From NCBI GenBank assembly GCA_945833895.1, contig CAMAGQ010000004.1, positions 1 through 29,531 of the forward strand: DNA of 29,531 nt. Direction: 5' to 3'. Shown here in pieces: positions 14,400 through 22,687 of the stretch. A model generated the notes under the pieces. The model saw nothing but the letters and a program-made list of their open reading frames with translations, had not been told where the DNA came from and made no database searches. The first letter of the stretch is position 1; every line of letters starts with the position of its first letter. A program made the translations under genes and the position numbers. The DNA comes from an uncultured bacterium (GTDB lineage: Bacteria; Cyanobacteriota; Vampirovibrionia; Gastranaerophilales; Gastranaerophilaceae).

Positions 14400-14957
14400 A
14401 TGCCGTTTGAATTTGAAAAACAAAAGATAAAAGATGTTATTCTCGTTAAACCTAAGGTTTTTGGCGATAATCGCGGTTTTTTTATGGAAAGTTACAAAAA
14501 ATCCGAGTTTGCACAAAACGGAATTGACGTGGAATTTAATCAGGATAATCATTCAAAATCATCCGCAAAAGTTCTGAGAGGACTTCATTATCAGGCAAAT
14601 CCACACGCTCAGGCAAAACTTGTCAGGTGCGTAAAGGGCAGAATTTATGATGTTGCGGTCGATATAAGACCAAAATCAGAAACTTTCGGGCAGTATGTAA
14701 AAGTCGAATTATCGGAAGAAAACAAGCAGATGTTATTTATTCCTGCGGGATTTGCACACGGCTTTGTTGTTTTGTCAGAAGAGGCGGAACTTTTATACAA
14801 AGCAAGCGGAGAATACGCTCCGCAAGCAGATAGAGGCGTTTTCTGGCAGGATGAAGATATAAACATTGACTGGGAAATAGATTTTGAACCGATTTTGTCC
14901 GAAAAAGACAAGGTTCAACCTAAACTGAAAGATATTAACAAAGAGGAATTACGATAA
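14400..14957 (+). CDS. rfbC: dTDP-4-dehydrorhamnose 3,5-epimerase
   Basis: RmlC step of dTDP-L-rhamnose synthesis: epimerises C3 and C5 of dTDP-4-keto-6-deoxy-glucose. The 185-residue cupin protein has FGDNRGFFMESY, FNQDNHS, the catalytic His63 in LRGLHYQ, KGRIYDVAVDIR, PAGFAHGFVVLSE and the C-terminal FWQDEDINIDW. All core family blocks and a normal length are present. It is the first gene of a four-gene operon; its TAA is directly followed by the rfbB ATG with no gap, so the two are translationally coupled. Confidence 0.96.
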   Translation: MPFEFEKQKIKDVILVKPKVFGDNRGFFMESYKKSEFAQNGIDVEFNQDNHSKSSAKVLRGLHYQANPHAQAKLVRCVKGRIYDVAVDIRPKSETFGQYVKVELSEENKQMLFIPAGFAHGFVVLSEEAELLYKASGEYAPQADRGVFWQDEDINIDWEIDFEPILSEKDKVQPKLKDINKEELR

Positions 14958-15944
14958 ATGAAATTACTTGTAACAGGTGGAGCAGGATTTATCGGAAGTT
15001 GTTTTGTCAGACATATACTCAAAAAACATCCCGACTACAAAATAATTAATCTGGATGCTTTAACATACTGCGGGAATATTGAAAACCTCAAAGATATTGA
15101 GTCTAATCCGAATTATACATTTGTTTACGGGAATCTCTGCGACCGCAAACTTGTCAGAGAACTTATCCCGCAGGTCGATTGCGTTGTGAATTTCGCTGCG
15201 GAATCTCACGTTGATAATTCCATAAAAACCCCTGAAATATTCATTGAAACAAATGTTCAAGGAACTTTGAACCTGTTGCAGGCGTGTAAAGAATTAGGTA
15301 TAGAGCGATTTTTGCAGGTTTCGACCGACGAAGTCTATGGAACGCTGGGCAAAGACGGGTATTTTTACGAAACAACTCCGCTTGCTCCAAACAGTCCGTA
15401 TTCGGCAAGCAAGGCAAGTGCGGATTTACTTGTTCGAGCATACCACGAAACCTTCGGGCTTCCTGTATTGAATACCAGATGTTCAAACAATTATGGTCCT
15501 TACCAGTACCCTGAAAAACTTATTCCGTTTTTTATTTCAAAACTGCTCAAAGGTGAAAAAGTTCCCGTATATGGCGACGGTTTGAACGTTCGTGACTGGT
15601 TATACGTTTACGACCACTGCGAAGCAATTGACGTTGTTCTCCATAAAGGTAAAATCGGCGAAGTTTACAATATCGGCGGACATAATGAGAAAACTAACCT
15701 CGAAATCACACATCTTATTCTTGATGCAATGGGCAAAGATGAAAGTTCAATCGAATATGTTCAGGATAGATTGGGGCACGACAGACGTTATGCGATATCT
15801 AACGACAAGGTTACCGCGGAACTTGGCTGGAAACCTTCAATTACTTTTGAAGAAGGTATTAAGTTGACTATCGATTGGTATTTGAACAATATTGACTGGA
15901 TGAAAAATATTGAAGAAAAGAAGTTACAATACGCTAAAAAGTAG
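14958..15944 (+). CDS. rfbB: dTDP-glucose 4,6-dehydratase
   Basis: RmlB step: NAD+-dependent conversion of dTDP-glucose to dTDP-4-keto-6-deoxy-glucose. The 328-residue extended SDR protein has the Rossmann motif TGGAGFIG (6-13), LDALTYCGN, the dehydratase triad motif STDEVYG (122-128; T123, D124, E125), YSASKAS with catalytic Tyr148 and Lys152, and RCSNNYGPYQYPEKLIP. These are all diagnostic of RmlB over other SDR enzymes. Second gene of the rfb operon; the next ribosome binding site begins 6 bases past its stop. Confidence 0.96.
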   Translation: MKLLVTGGAGFIGSCFVRHILKKHPDYKIINLDALTYCGNIENLKDIESNPNYTFVYGNLCDRKLVRELIPQVDCVVNFAAESHVDNSIKTPEIFIETNVQGTLNLLQACKELGIERFLQVSTDEVYGTLGKDGYFYETTPLAPNSPYSASKASADLLVRAYHETFGLPVLNTRCSNNYGPYQYPEKLIPFFISKLLKGEKVPVYGDGLNVRDWLYVYDHCEAIDVVLHKGKIGEVYNIGGHNEKTNLEITHLILDAMGKDESSIEYVQDRLGHDRRYAISNDKVTAELGWKPSITFEEGIKLTIDWYLNNIDWMKNIEEKKLQYAKK

Positions 15945-15965
15945 GTTGTGAAAGGATTTCCCAAA

Positions 15966-16799
15966 GTGTCAAAAGTATTGGTTACAGGTGCAAACGGAAT
16001 GCTCGGGCAGGATTTATGCCCGTTATTAGAGCATCACGGGTATCAGGTGGTTAGGACAAATTCCACAACCATGGACATTACCGATTTTGAAAAAGCACAC
16101 AGCGTAATTTGTGAAAACGCCCCTGATGTTGTAATACATTGTGCGGCATATACCAATGTAGACAAGGCAGAAGAGGATTTTGAAACAGCAAAACTTGTCA
16201 ACGCAACAGGCACGGAAAATCTTGCCAAAATTTGTGCAGAAAAAGATATTACGCTTGTTTATATTTCAACGGATTATATTTTTGACGGGAAAAAATGTTG
16301 TGCGTACTTGCCTGATGATACCGCAAATCCAATCAACAACTACGGTTTGACAAAATTTCTAGGCGAAGAAGCCGTGAAAAAATATTGCAAAAAGTATTTT
16401 ATAACAAGAACAAGTTGGCTCTATGGTTTGCACGGCAAAAACTTTGTAGAAACTATGATTTCACTTGCCGCAAAACCTGAACTAAAGGTTGTAAACGACC
16501 AAACAGGCTGTCCGACGTGGACTGTCGAACTTTCAAGGGGCATTTTGAAACTTCTGGAAACCACTGATTACGGCACATATCACGTTTGCGGAAGCGGAAA
16601 TACGACGTGGTATGGGTTTGCGTGTGAGATTTTTAACCTGTGCAACTTGAAGGTCAATATCAAACCCTGCACGACAGACGAATTCCCAAGACCTGCAAAA
16701 CGTCCGCAATACAGCGTTATGGACAACTCAAACATTTGCCAAGATTGGAAAATCGCATTAAAAGAATATTTACAAACAAGAGAAAGGATAAACTCATGA
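15966..16799 (+). CDS. rfbD: dTDP-4-dehydrorhamnose reductase
   Basis: RmlD step: NAD(P)H reduction to dTDP-L-rhamnose. I chose GTG 15966 because AAAGGA (15951-15956) lies 9 bases upstream and the protein then starts at the usual SKVLVTGANGMLGQDL; a GTG at 15948 would add six residues and has only a weak ribosome binding site. The 277-residue protein shows VIHCAAYTNVDKAEED, YISTDYIFDG, YGLTKFLGE (Tyr/Lys catalytic pair), RTSWLYG and the C-terminal FPRPAKRPQYSVMDN. Its TGA overlaps the rfbA ATG in ATGA, a typical coupling arrangement. Third gene of the operon. Confidence 0.94.
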   Translation: MSKVLVTGANGMLGQDLCPLLEHHGYQVVRTNSTTMDITDFEKAHSVICENAPDVVIHCAAYTNVDKAEEDFETAKLVNATGTENLAKICAEKDITLVYISTDYIFDGKKCCAYLPDDTANPINNYGLTKFLGEEAVKKYCKKYFITRTSWLYGLHGKNFVETMISLAAKPELKVVNDQTGCPTWTVELSRGILKLLETTDYGTYHVCGSGNTTWYGFACEIFNLCNLKVNIKPCTTDEFPRPAKRPQYSVMDNSNICQDWKIALKEYLQTRERINS

Positions 16800-17662
16800 A
16801 AGGTATTGTATTAGCAGGCGGAAGCGGAACAAGGCTGTATCCGGGGACTATGGGAATTTCAAAACAATTAATCCCGATATACGATAAGCCTATGATTTAT
16901 TATCCAATTTCGGTTTTGATGCTTGCCGGAATTCGCGAAATCCTTGTTATTTCAACCCCTGACGATTTGCCGAATTTCAAAAAACTGCTAAAAGATGGCT
17001 CTCAATACGGTGTTCATTTTGAATATAAAGAACAGCCCTCACCTGACGGGCTTGCACAGGCATTTATTCTCGGTGAAGAATTTATCAAAAAAGATTCTGT
17101 AGCACTTGTTCTGGGGGATAATATTTTCTATGGGCCTGCGTTTACGGGAATGTTGAAACAGGCGGTTTTGCATGCGGAACTTCAAAATGAGGCAACTATT
17201 TTTGCCTATCAGGTTAAAGACCCCGAAAGATTTGGTGTCGTTGAGTTTGACGAAAACGGTAAAGCCGTAAGTATTGAAGAAAAACCGAAAATTCCAAAAT
17301 CGAAATATGCCGTAACAGGTCTGTATTTCTACGATAACAGTGTTGTCGAGTTTGCCAGGAACTTGAAACCTTCTGCCAGAGGCGAACTGGAAATAACCGA
17401 CTTGAACAAAATTTATCTTGAAAATAATAATTTGAATGTTGAATGTTTCGGACGCGGGTTTGCGTGGCTTGATACAGGAACTCACAACTCTCTATTGCAG
17501 GCAAGTGCTTATGTTCACGCTGTTGAGGAAAATCAGGGGATAAAGATTTCCTGCCTTGAAGAAATTGCCCTGCGTAACGGTTGGATTTCCAAAGAACAAG
17601 TGCTTGAAAATATTAAAAATTACAAAAATAACGAATATTTTGAATATATTCGCCAACTATAG
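16796..17662 (+). CDS. rfbA: Glucose-1-phosphate thymidylyltransferase
   Basis: RmlA step, the first reaction of the pathway: dTTP plus glucose-1-phosphate to dTDP-glucose. The 288-residue protein begins KGIVLAGGSGTRLYPGTMG, followed by SKQLIPIYDKPMIYYP, LVLGDNIFYG, YQVKDPERFGVVEFD, EEKPKIPKSKYAVTGLYFYD, RGELEITDLN and FAWLDTGTH. ATG 16796 is fixed by AGAAAGGA upstream and by the family N-terminus; the open frame extending back to 16640 is only the overlap with rfbD. Last gene of the operon, overlapping the convergent gene to its right by 6 bases. Confidence 0.96.
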   Translation: MKGIVLAGGSGTRLYPGTMGISKQLIPIYDKPMIYYPISVLMLAGIREILVISTPDDLPNFKKLLKDGSQYGVHFEYKEQPSPDGLAQAFILGEEFIKKDSVALVLGDNIFYGPAFTGMLKQAVLHAELQNEATIFAYQVKDPERFGVVEFDENGKAVSIEEKPKIPKSKYAVTGLYFYDNSVVEFARNLKPSARGELEITDLNKIYLENNNLNVECFGRGFAWLDTGTHNSLLQASAYVHAVEENQGIKISCLEEIALRNGWISKEQVLENIKNYKNNEYFEYIRQL

Positions 17663-18505
17663 ACTCATATAGTAATCTTTTAAAATTTTTGTATCAGTTT
17701 CAATATTCGGACTTTCGCAGACGAGCGCGCCTTTAACCCCGAAAGATTTCAGTGCCTTAAGTAAGTCTTTGTAATTCATATCAGACTCTTCTAGGATAAG
17801 ATGCTGTTTTTCGCCTTTTGCTGTGTATTCAATTCCAGCAAGGTGTGCGTGGAAATTATTTATCGCAAAGTCGCCCAATTCTGTTGCAATTCTGTCAAGA
17901 ACCTTGCAAAATTCGTCATAGGTATTATAAGCACCTGCCGTTCTTGCGTGAATATGTGAAAAATCTATGCAAGGCAGAACCTGTTCAAACTCCTTTGACA
18001 GTCTGATTATTTCCTCATAATCGCCCCACTGAGTTGCTTTTCCTGTTGTTTCAGGTCTGACCCACATTTTTATATTGTGTTTTTCAAGGGTGTCAAGAAT
18101 TTTCTGTGTCTGGGTTTTTACCTGTTGGTAAACTTCTTCTTTGTCTTTACCCATATAAAATGCCGCGTGGTATGTAATACTATACCCGCCAAAGTCAGAC
18201 GCAGCCTTGGCTGTATCAATAATTCTTTGAATGCTTGCCTCAACTTTTTCTTCTTCTTTTGAATTAAGATTGATGTAAAACGGCCCGTGTGCCGTGAAAA
18301 TCAACGGATTATCCTTCTGACTGTTTTTCAGAAACGCTCTGGTTTCATCAGACATTCTAACCCCGTGTACGAATTCAACTTCCATTCCGTCAAGGTTCAT
18401 TTCCTTCAGAATTTCTAACGCTCTGGGATAACCGCCTTTGCCTGTGCTTAGCGGCATTCCTGCGGTCAGGAAATTCAATTTGTCTATATTATAAAAGTTT
18501 TGCAT
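17657..18505 (-). CDS. Endonuclease IV-like TIM-barrel protein
   Basis: A 282-residue protein of the AP endonuclease family 2 / xylose isomerase-like TIM-barrel group. Residues positioned like the metal ligands of endonuclease IV are visible: His in FTAHGPFYINLN, His in TYHAAFY, Glu in RPETTGK, Asp and His in CIDFSHIHAR, His in NFHAHLAGIEY and Glu in CESPN. This fits a three-metal AP endonuclease that cuts DNA at abasic sites, in the shorter archaeal-type branch; a sugar-phosphate isomerase role cannot be excluded. GGAGGA lies 6 bases before the ATG. It overlaps fluC by 22 bases upstream and rfbA by 6 bases downstream. A uracil-DNA glycosylase, which would create its substrate, is elsewhere in the window. 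Confidence 0.82.
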   Translation of the reverse strand: MQNFYNIDKLNFLTAGMPLSTGKGGYPRALEILKEMNLDGMEVEFVHGVRMSDETRAFLKNSQKDNPLIFTAHGPFYINLNSKEEEKVEASIQRIIDTAKAASDFGGYSITYHAAFYMGKDKEEVYQQVKTQTQKILDTLEKHNIKMWVRPETTGKATQWGDYEEIIRLSKEFEQVLPCIDFSHIHARTAGAYNTYDEFCKVLDRIATELGDFAINNFHAHLAGIEYTAKGEKQHLILEESDMNYKDLLKALKSFGVKGALVCESPNIETDTKILKDYYMSL

Positions 18506-18864
18506 AAGTATCCTCCGAGAAAAACTGCAAATAACCCGACTATTAGGCTGGTTCCTATGTATAAAATTGCAGTTGTATATTGTGTATCTTGAATCATATT
18601 GAAGATTTCAAGTGAAAAAGTGCTGAATGTTGTTAAACCGCCGCAGAACCCTGTAGTTAATAAGAGTTTTAATGCGGGATTTATTTGTGATTTTTCAATA
18701 AAAAATACAAATAAAAATCCTAAGATAAAGCACCCTATAATGTTTACAAAGAATGTTGCTGCGGGGAAATTCGTTTTTAAGTAAGCAGATATTACAATAC
18801 TTGTCAGGTATCTTAATACTGCACCAATTCCACCGCCTAAAAATATGGCTGTAATGTTTAACAT
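18484..18864 (-). CDS. crcB: Fluoride channel FluC/CrcB
   Basis: Fluoride-specific exporter channel of the inner membrane that works as a dual-topology dimer. The 126-residue protein has four hydrophobic helices and the family motifs: GGGIGAVLRY near the start, FFVNIIGCFILGF with the conserved Asn, and GFCGGLTTFSTFS with the sodium-site and phenylalanine-box region. A single gene implies a homodimer. It starts on the base after the stop of the C_GCAxxG_C_C gene and its last 22 bases overlap the next gene. No fluoride riboswitch is visible ahead of it or of the operon. Confidence 0.94.
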   Translation of the reverse strand: MLNITAIFLGGGIGAVLRYLTSIVISAYLKTNFPAATFFVNIIGCFILGFLFVFFIEKSQINPALKLLLTTGFCGGLTTFSTFSLEIFNMIQDTQYTTAILYIGTSLIVGLFAVFLGGYLCKTFII

Positions 18865-19263
18865 CTAAACCTTAACCTTGATTAAATCTTCCAAAATATC
18901 GCAAGAATCCGCCACAAACTTTGCACAGTGTGCTTTTTTAGCACTGCCTTCGTAGCCTGAACTTAAAATGCGGCAGCAGGTCACTTTATTTGCCTTTCTG
19001 AAGTTTTCTACAAATTCGGCAGCCTTTTCTCTTGCAAAAACTTGGTTATTAAATCTGTTATTTCTACCGAAAAGGTAGCCCAGTACGAGTTGGGATGCAC
19101 TTACTGTTCCGCAAAGACAGCCTGATGACATGCCAGCAGAAAATGTTGTTGCACAAGGTAACAATTCAGGTGAACATATTCCCTCATCGATACATGCCTG
19201 TATTACGCTTTCTGAGCAGGAATACCCGCTTTTAAAATATTCTAATGCTTTATCTTTTAACAT
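18865..19263 (-). CDS. C_GCAxxG_C_C family redox protein
   Basis: A 132-residue cytoplasmic protein of the C_GCAxxG_C_C family, a putative redox-active group. It shows GYSCSESVIQACIDEG near the N-terminus, the core SSGCLCGTVSASQLVLG, and paired C-terminal cysteines in KVTCCRILS, AHCAKFV and ADSCDILED. The many spaced Cys could bind an iron-sulfur cluster or cycle as disulfides; function is not established for the family as far as I know. AGAGGA precedes the ATG. It lies 15 bases after the secreted-protein gene and directly abuts fluC. Confidence 0.85.
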   Translation of the reverse strand: MLKDKALEYFKSGYSCSESVIQACIDEGICSPELLPCATTFSAGMSSGCLCGTVSASQLVLGYLFGRNNRFNNQVFAREKAAEFVENFRKANKVTCCRILSSGYEGSAKKAHCAKFVADSCDILEDLIKVKV

Positions 19264-19278
19264 AACTTTTCCTCTTAT

Positions 19279-19698
19279 TTAATTTCTCACATAAAAATAT
19301 GCACTTGTCAAAACTTTTGTAGGATTATCTCGTGAAAAAACTCTCATTGCGTACGCACCTGTTGAATTAAACACGACGTAATCCGTAAAATAATGTGCCT
19401 GTTCATCTCTCAACTTAACCCGTTTGCCCCAAACAAGGTCATATCCTAGGCGTTCGCCTTCTCCGCCGATTTTGAGAACCTGAACGAGTAACATTTGAGA
19501 TTTTACTTTTTTCGGCAGGGTGATAAGGTAATAAATTCGTTCGCCGGGCTGAAACACGTTGGTATTAGTTGCAGAAATGATTGTATCCTGCGTATATTGA
19601 TGTTTGTTGAACAATATAACCGATTTTTCCCGCCCGTAACAAGGCGTTAACGAAAAACCGCTCAATAATATTAAGATTAACAAAAATATTTTTTTCAT
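19279..19698 (-). CDS. Secreted protein of unknown function
   Basis: A 139-residue protein with a clear signal peptide (residues 1-22: KK, a long Leu/Ile core, cleavage near CYG-RE). The Cys near the cleavage point does not sit in a convincing lipobox. The mature part is rich in aromatic and beta-forming residues, for example GERIYYLITLP, DYVVFNSTGAYAMRVFSRD and a C-terminal SAYFYVRN, suggesting a periplasmic beta-sandwich. It sits 21 bases after the TPR gene and may cooperate with that exported protein. I do not recognise the family. Confidence 0.75.
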   Translation of the reverse strand: MKKIFLLILILLSGFSLTPCYGREKSVILFNKHQYTQDTIISATNTNVFQPGERIYYLITLPKKVKSQMLLVQVLKIGGEGERLGYDLVWGKRVKLRDEQAHYFTDYVVFNSTGAYAMRVFSRDNPTKVLTSAYFYVRN

Positions 19699-19719
19699 AA
19701 ATAAATATTATTCCGCCGA

Positions 19720-21837
19720 TTAGTTTTGCAATTGTTTAATCTGTGCCTGAACATTTTCAATAGTCGCTTTATCATTGCTGTGCTTAATGAAGAGTTTGTA
19801 GTTCTTTATTGCATCCTCTTTTTTGCCTTGTGCTTCCATTGCACGTCCAAGTGCATAGTATGCGTAACCTGAATTGTAATTTGTATCAAGTGAGATTACC
19901 TGTTCAAAACATTTTTGGGCCTCAATGAAGTTGTTTTCATTGACGTAAACCAAACCCATATTAAACCAACTGTCCGTATATTCAGGATTTACTATAATTG
20001 ATTTTTGATAATAATTTATTGCTCTCATATTATCTTCTTTCAATTTGTAAATATATCCGATTTTGCAAAGAGTTTCGGCATCATCAGGAACTAACTGTAA
20101 AGCATCCTGATAATTTTTTATCGCACTATCATAATTATTTTCTTTTAAATTTTTATCGCCTTCCGTGATAAAATCCTCATTTTGTTTTATGGTAATTGGT
20201 GAATTTAATTGAGTTTTTACCTCTTCAGGTTTTGTTTGTGAAGGCTGCTGTTCTTTTGGAGTTTGCAAAGTTGCAGTATTTTCGCCTTCAATCTGAATAT
20301 TTATAACAGGTAACGGAGTTCCCTGACTTACAGGCTGTTCAACCGTAGTTTTCGGCTTGTACAACGATGAGATAAAATCGCTATACTCGGCAGAGTAAGC
20401 AGTTTTATCAGGGTCTAAGGAAATGGCTTTTTCATAGTTTTCAGCGGCTTTGGTATTATTTTCCTGTGCTCTGTAGACTTTTGCCATTCCGTAATACACG
20501 TAACCGTCCATGTAACCTTCTTTTATCGCTAATTTGAAGTTATTCATTGCGTTTTCATAGTCTTCAATTTCGATAAGTTCATGACCTCTGGAAACCAACG
20601 CTTTATTCATATTATCTTTGACGGCTCTGTCATTTTTGACGACTTGAAGTTCTTTATATAAAGCGATTGCATCTTCGTATTTGTGCAAAGCGTGCAGTGC
20701 AAGTGCTTTGTTGAATTTAACGTTATAATCGTCCGCTTGCTCTTTTAGAATTTCATCATAATATTTTATCGCATTTTCGTAATCTTTTTTGTTGTGGAAA
20801 CAGAATGCAATATCTTTTTTAACATCCATATCCTCAGGTGCTTTTTTCTCTGCGGTGAGATAATTTTCTAAGGCTTTGTCGTAATTGCCGAGAGTTTTAT
20901 ACATATTTGCAATATTTTTGTAGCCTTTTACATCGTTCGGATATGCCTGAATATACATATTATACTGGGTAATCGCCTCGGTATTTCTATCCATATTGGC
21001 AAGTAAATTTGCATAATCTAACCTTACTGTGTTAAGATTTGGAACTTTTTCCAAAACAAGTTGGTACTGCTCGTAAGACATCTCGTTTTTGCCAAGTTCC
21101 TGATAGGCTTGAGCAAGTCCTAAGTGTGCAGAATTGTTCTCAGCATCTCTTTCGATTGCTTTTTCAAGCATTTCTGCCGACTTTTCGTAGTCGTCGGTGT
21201 TTAACAATGACAAGCCGTATTCTGAATAATACTTAAACCCGTCACGATTTTTATCGTATATCTTTTTAAACTGTTCTGATGCGTTTTTGTAATCTTTTAT
21301 TGCAAAGTAAGAAGCCGCAAGGTTTTCACGTGATTCTGTGTGCTGTGAATAGGTTTCCAAAAATGAATTGTAGTTTTTGATTGCTTCTTTGTAGTTTTTC
21401 AACTGATATTGAGCGTTTGCAATGTTGTAGTAATTGTATTTGTACTCGGGAAAAATATCCAAAGCCTTTTCATACGCCTGCAATGCTTCTTTGTACTTTG
21501 TCTGGGTTTCGTAAATACTTCCTATGCTTATATAAATGAAAGCATCATCAGGTTTTAACTCAATAACTTTTTTGTATAAATCTAATGCCTTGTCGTTTTC
21601 GCCGATTTCTGTATATAATCCTGCAAGTTTTGTGTAAATCATAGTGTCGTCACCGGCAATAGCGACGGCTTTTTCAAGAATAGAAATCGCCCCTTTAATA
21701 TCCTGTTGATGTTCTGCACTGCAAGCCTCTTGATAAAGCACACTGACTTCCGGAGTCATTTGTGCTGTAGCCGGTATTGTTCCTAACCCTATTGAGGAAA
21801 CCAGAATGCCTGTCAATATTGACTTTTTTATGTTCAT
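19720..21837 (-). CDS. Exported TPR-repeat protein
   Basis: A 705-residue protein with a signal peptide (1-25, ending ATAQ) followed by tandem tetratricopeptide repeats. Repeats such as YTKLAGLYTEIGENDKALDLY and YISIGSIYETQTKYKEALQAY run from about residue 30 to 495. A Pro/Gln/Thr-rich linker at about 495-550 precedes a further TPR block from about 555 to the end. TPR arrays are protein-binding scaffolds; a periplasmic or surface assembly role is likely but the partner is unknown. GAGG lies 7 bases before the ATG and a promoter is directly upstream. It leads a five-gene minus-strand operon ending in the endonuclease IV-like gene. Confidence 0.93.
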   Translation of the reverse strand: MNIKKSILTGILVSSIGLGTIPATAQMTPEVSVLYQEACSAEHQQDIKGAISILEKAVAIAGDDTMIYTKLAGLYTEIGENDKALDLYKKVIELKPDDAFIYISIGSIYETQTKYKEALQAYEKALDIFPEYKYNYYNIANAQYQLKNYKEAIKNYNSFLETYSQHTESRENLAASYFAIKDYKNASEQFKKIYDKNRDGFKYYSEYGLSLLNTDDYEKSAEMLEKAIERDAENNSAHLGLAQAYQELGKNEMSYEQYQLVLEKVPNLNTVRLDYANLLANMDRNTEAITQYNMYIQAYPNDVKGYKNIANMYKTLGNYDKALENYLTAEKKAPEDMDVKKDIAFCFHNKKDYENAIKYYDEILKEQADDYNVKFNKALALHALHKYEDAIALYKELQVVKNDRAVKDNMNKALVSRGHELIEIEDYENAMNNFKLAIKEGYMDGYVYYGMAKVYRAQENNTKAAENYEKAISLDPDKTAYSAEYSDFISSLYKPKTTVEQPVSQGTPLPVINIQIEGENTATLQTPKEQQPSQTKPEEVKTQLNSPITIKQNEDFITEGDKNLKENNYDSAIKNYQDALQLVPDDAETLCKIGYIYKLKEDNMRAINYYQKSIIVNPEYTDSWFNMGLVYVNENNFIEAQKCFEQVISLDTNYNSGYAYYALGRAMEAQGKKEDAIKNYKLFIKHSNDKATIENVQAQIKQLQN

Positions 21838-21857
21838 ACAAAACCCTCTTTATTACG

Positions 21858-21885
21858 ATTTTAGCATAAAATTTTTCTTGTGCAA
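21858..21885 (-). promoter_or_regulatory. Promoter of the TPR-led operon
   Basis: On the minus strand TTGCAC (21880-21885), a 16-base spacer and TAAAAT (21858-21863) with an extended -10 TGC in front. The leader is about 14 bases plus, containing AAAGAGGG. Confidence 0.6.
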
Positions 21886-22075
21886 AAATATTGAAGAATG
21901 TTATCTTTTCTAACTTTAATTATATTATCTCATATCTAAACGGTTTTAGCAAGGAAAAGAGAAAATTTTTGAAGTTTTAATGATTGAATTATTATAAAAA
22001 CAAAATCGCTTAATAAAATTTTACAATACAAACCCGCTCACACTAGCAAAAATTTTCTTCCGCAGGGTTTATAAC

Positions 22076-22104
22076 TAGAAATATCATGCTTTTTATGGTA
22101 TAAT
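22076..22104 (+). promoter_or_regulatory. Promoter of the 52-residue gene
   Basis: TAGAAA (22076-22081, four matches to TTGACA), a 17-base spacer and a perfect TATAAT (22099-22104). It is followed after 21 bases by AAAGGAG and then the ATG. Confidence 0.65.
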
Positions 22105-22139
22105 ATACTCGGTTCTAAAAGTGTAAAGGAGTGCAGCCT

Positions 22140-22298
22140 ATGGCAAAAACAATTACTGACACAGAGGTAAAAACTGTGAAGTCAAAATTCGTTGACGAAT
22201 TTGAAACTTACCTAAAAACCCAATGTGCAAAAACAACATTTAACGGTACTGAATTAGAATCATTTTCATGGTACAAGAAGGTTCTTGGTTTAGTGTAG
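22140..22298 (+). CDS. 52-residue protein of unknown function
   Basis: A complete small gene with its own promoter (TATAAT at 22099), a strong AAAGGAG ribosome binding site 8 bases before the ATG, and an intrinsic terminator 31 bases after the TAG. The protein begins MAKTITDTEVKTVKSKFVD and ends SFSWYKKVLGLV. It is mostly helical, charged, with one Cys and no signal peptide or membrane segment. I do not recognise it. The complete monocistronic signal set argues that it is expressed, possibly at high level. Confidence 0.78.
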   Translation: MAKTITDTEVKTVKSKFVDEFETYLKTQCAKTTFNGTELESFSWYKKVLGLV

Positions 22299-22329
22299 GA
22301 TTGCAGGGATAGAGAATTAGATTTTTAAG

Positions 22330-22353
22330 CCGGTCTTTTCAGACCGGTTTTTT
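22330..22353 (+). terminator. Intrinsic terminator of the 52-residue gene
   Basis: CCGGTCT and AGACCGG form a perfect 7-bp stem with a TTTC loop, followed by six T. A textbook Rho-independent terminator. Confidence 0.92.
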
Positions 22354-22582
22354 AAATAGAATAATTTTGCCTGAATTACCACCTCAGTACGTGGGAAATT
22401 TTTTTGTTGAAAAATTTATACTGTGTGTTGGGGTAGAAAAGCTCCTTACTCTTCCACTTTTGGGGAAGGACTTTCGGTTGGGCATACTTGCCAAACTATG
22501 AGATCCTTCGCTTCGCTCATGATACGGGGATAAATATTACGATAAATTGTCTAAAGAAAGTTGCTATTTGGGGGCGTATTAT

Positions 22583-22606
22583 CCCCCTCTTCCATCGGGC
22601 AAGGGG
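22583..22606. repeat. C-rich/G-rich hairpin repeat remnant
   Basis: CCCCCTCTTCCATCGGGCAAGGGG has the same design as the other C-rich elements in this window, with complementary ends CCCC/GGGG. It is more decayed than the copies at 14154 and 28692. Confidence 0.4.
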
Positions 22607-22687
22607 AACAGAACAAACACCCTCCCGCCCCTGGGGCACCAGGAAAGGGAACTGTGCTAACACTCATCATAGAAACAACTTAAGCAT

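Larger units (their letters stand above)
21838..22139. other. Divergent AT-rich intergenic region with two promoters
   Basis: Holds the TPR-operon promoter on one side and the small-gene promoter on the other. Between 21886 and 22075 I see only AT-rich DNA and a loose AAACCC...GGGTTT pair around 22030-22071, which is too weak to call. Confidence 0.6.
22299..22687. other. Intergenic region with terminator and repeat remnants
   Basis: After the terminator at 22330-22353 there is no credible gene. GAGATCCTTCGCTTCGCTCA (22500-22519) resembles a common degenerate intergenic repeat. A C-rich/G-rich hairpin-like stretch lies at 22583-22606, followed by another C-rich run. An open frame of 67 codons at 22488-22691 has repeat-derived composition and no ribosome binding site. 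Confidence 0.6.

Noticed and set aside
16640..16795. Upstream extension of rfbA to 16640
   Set aside because: It overlaps rfbD completely; the ATGA overlap, the ribosome binding site and the family N-terminus fix the start at 16796.
19264..19278. Fluoride riboswitch ahead of the FluC genes
   Set aside because: The gaps in this operon are 21 bases or shorter, and the operon leader before the TPR gene is too short to hold the aptamer.
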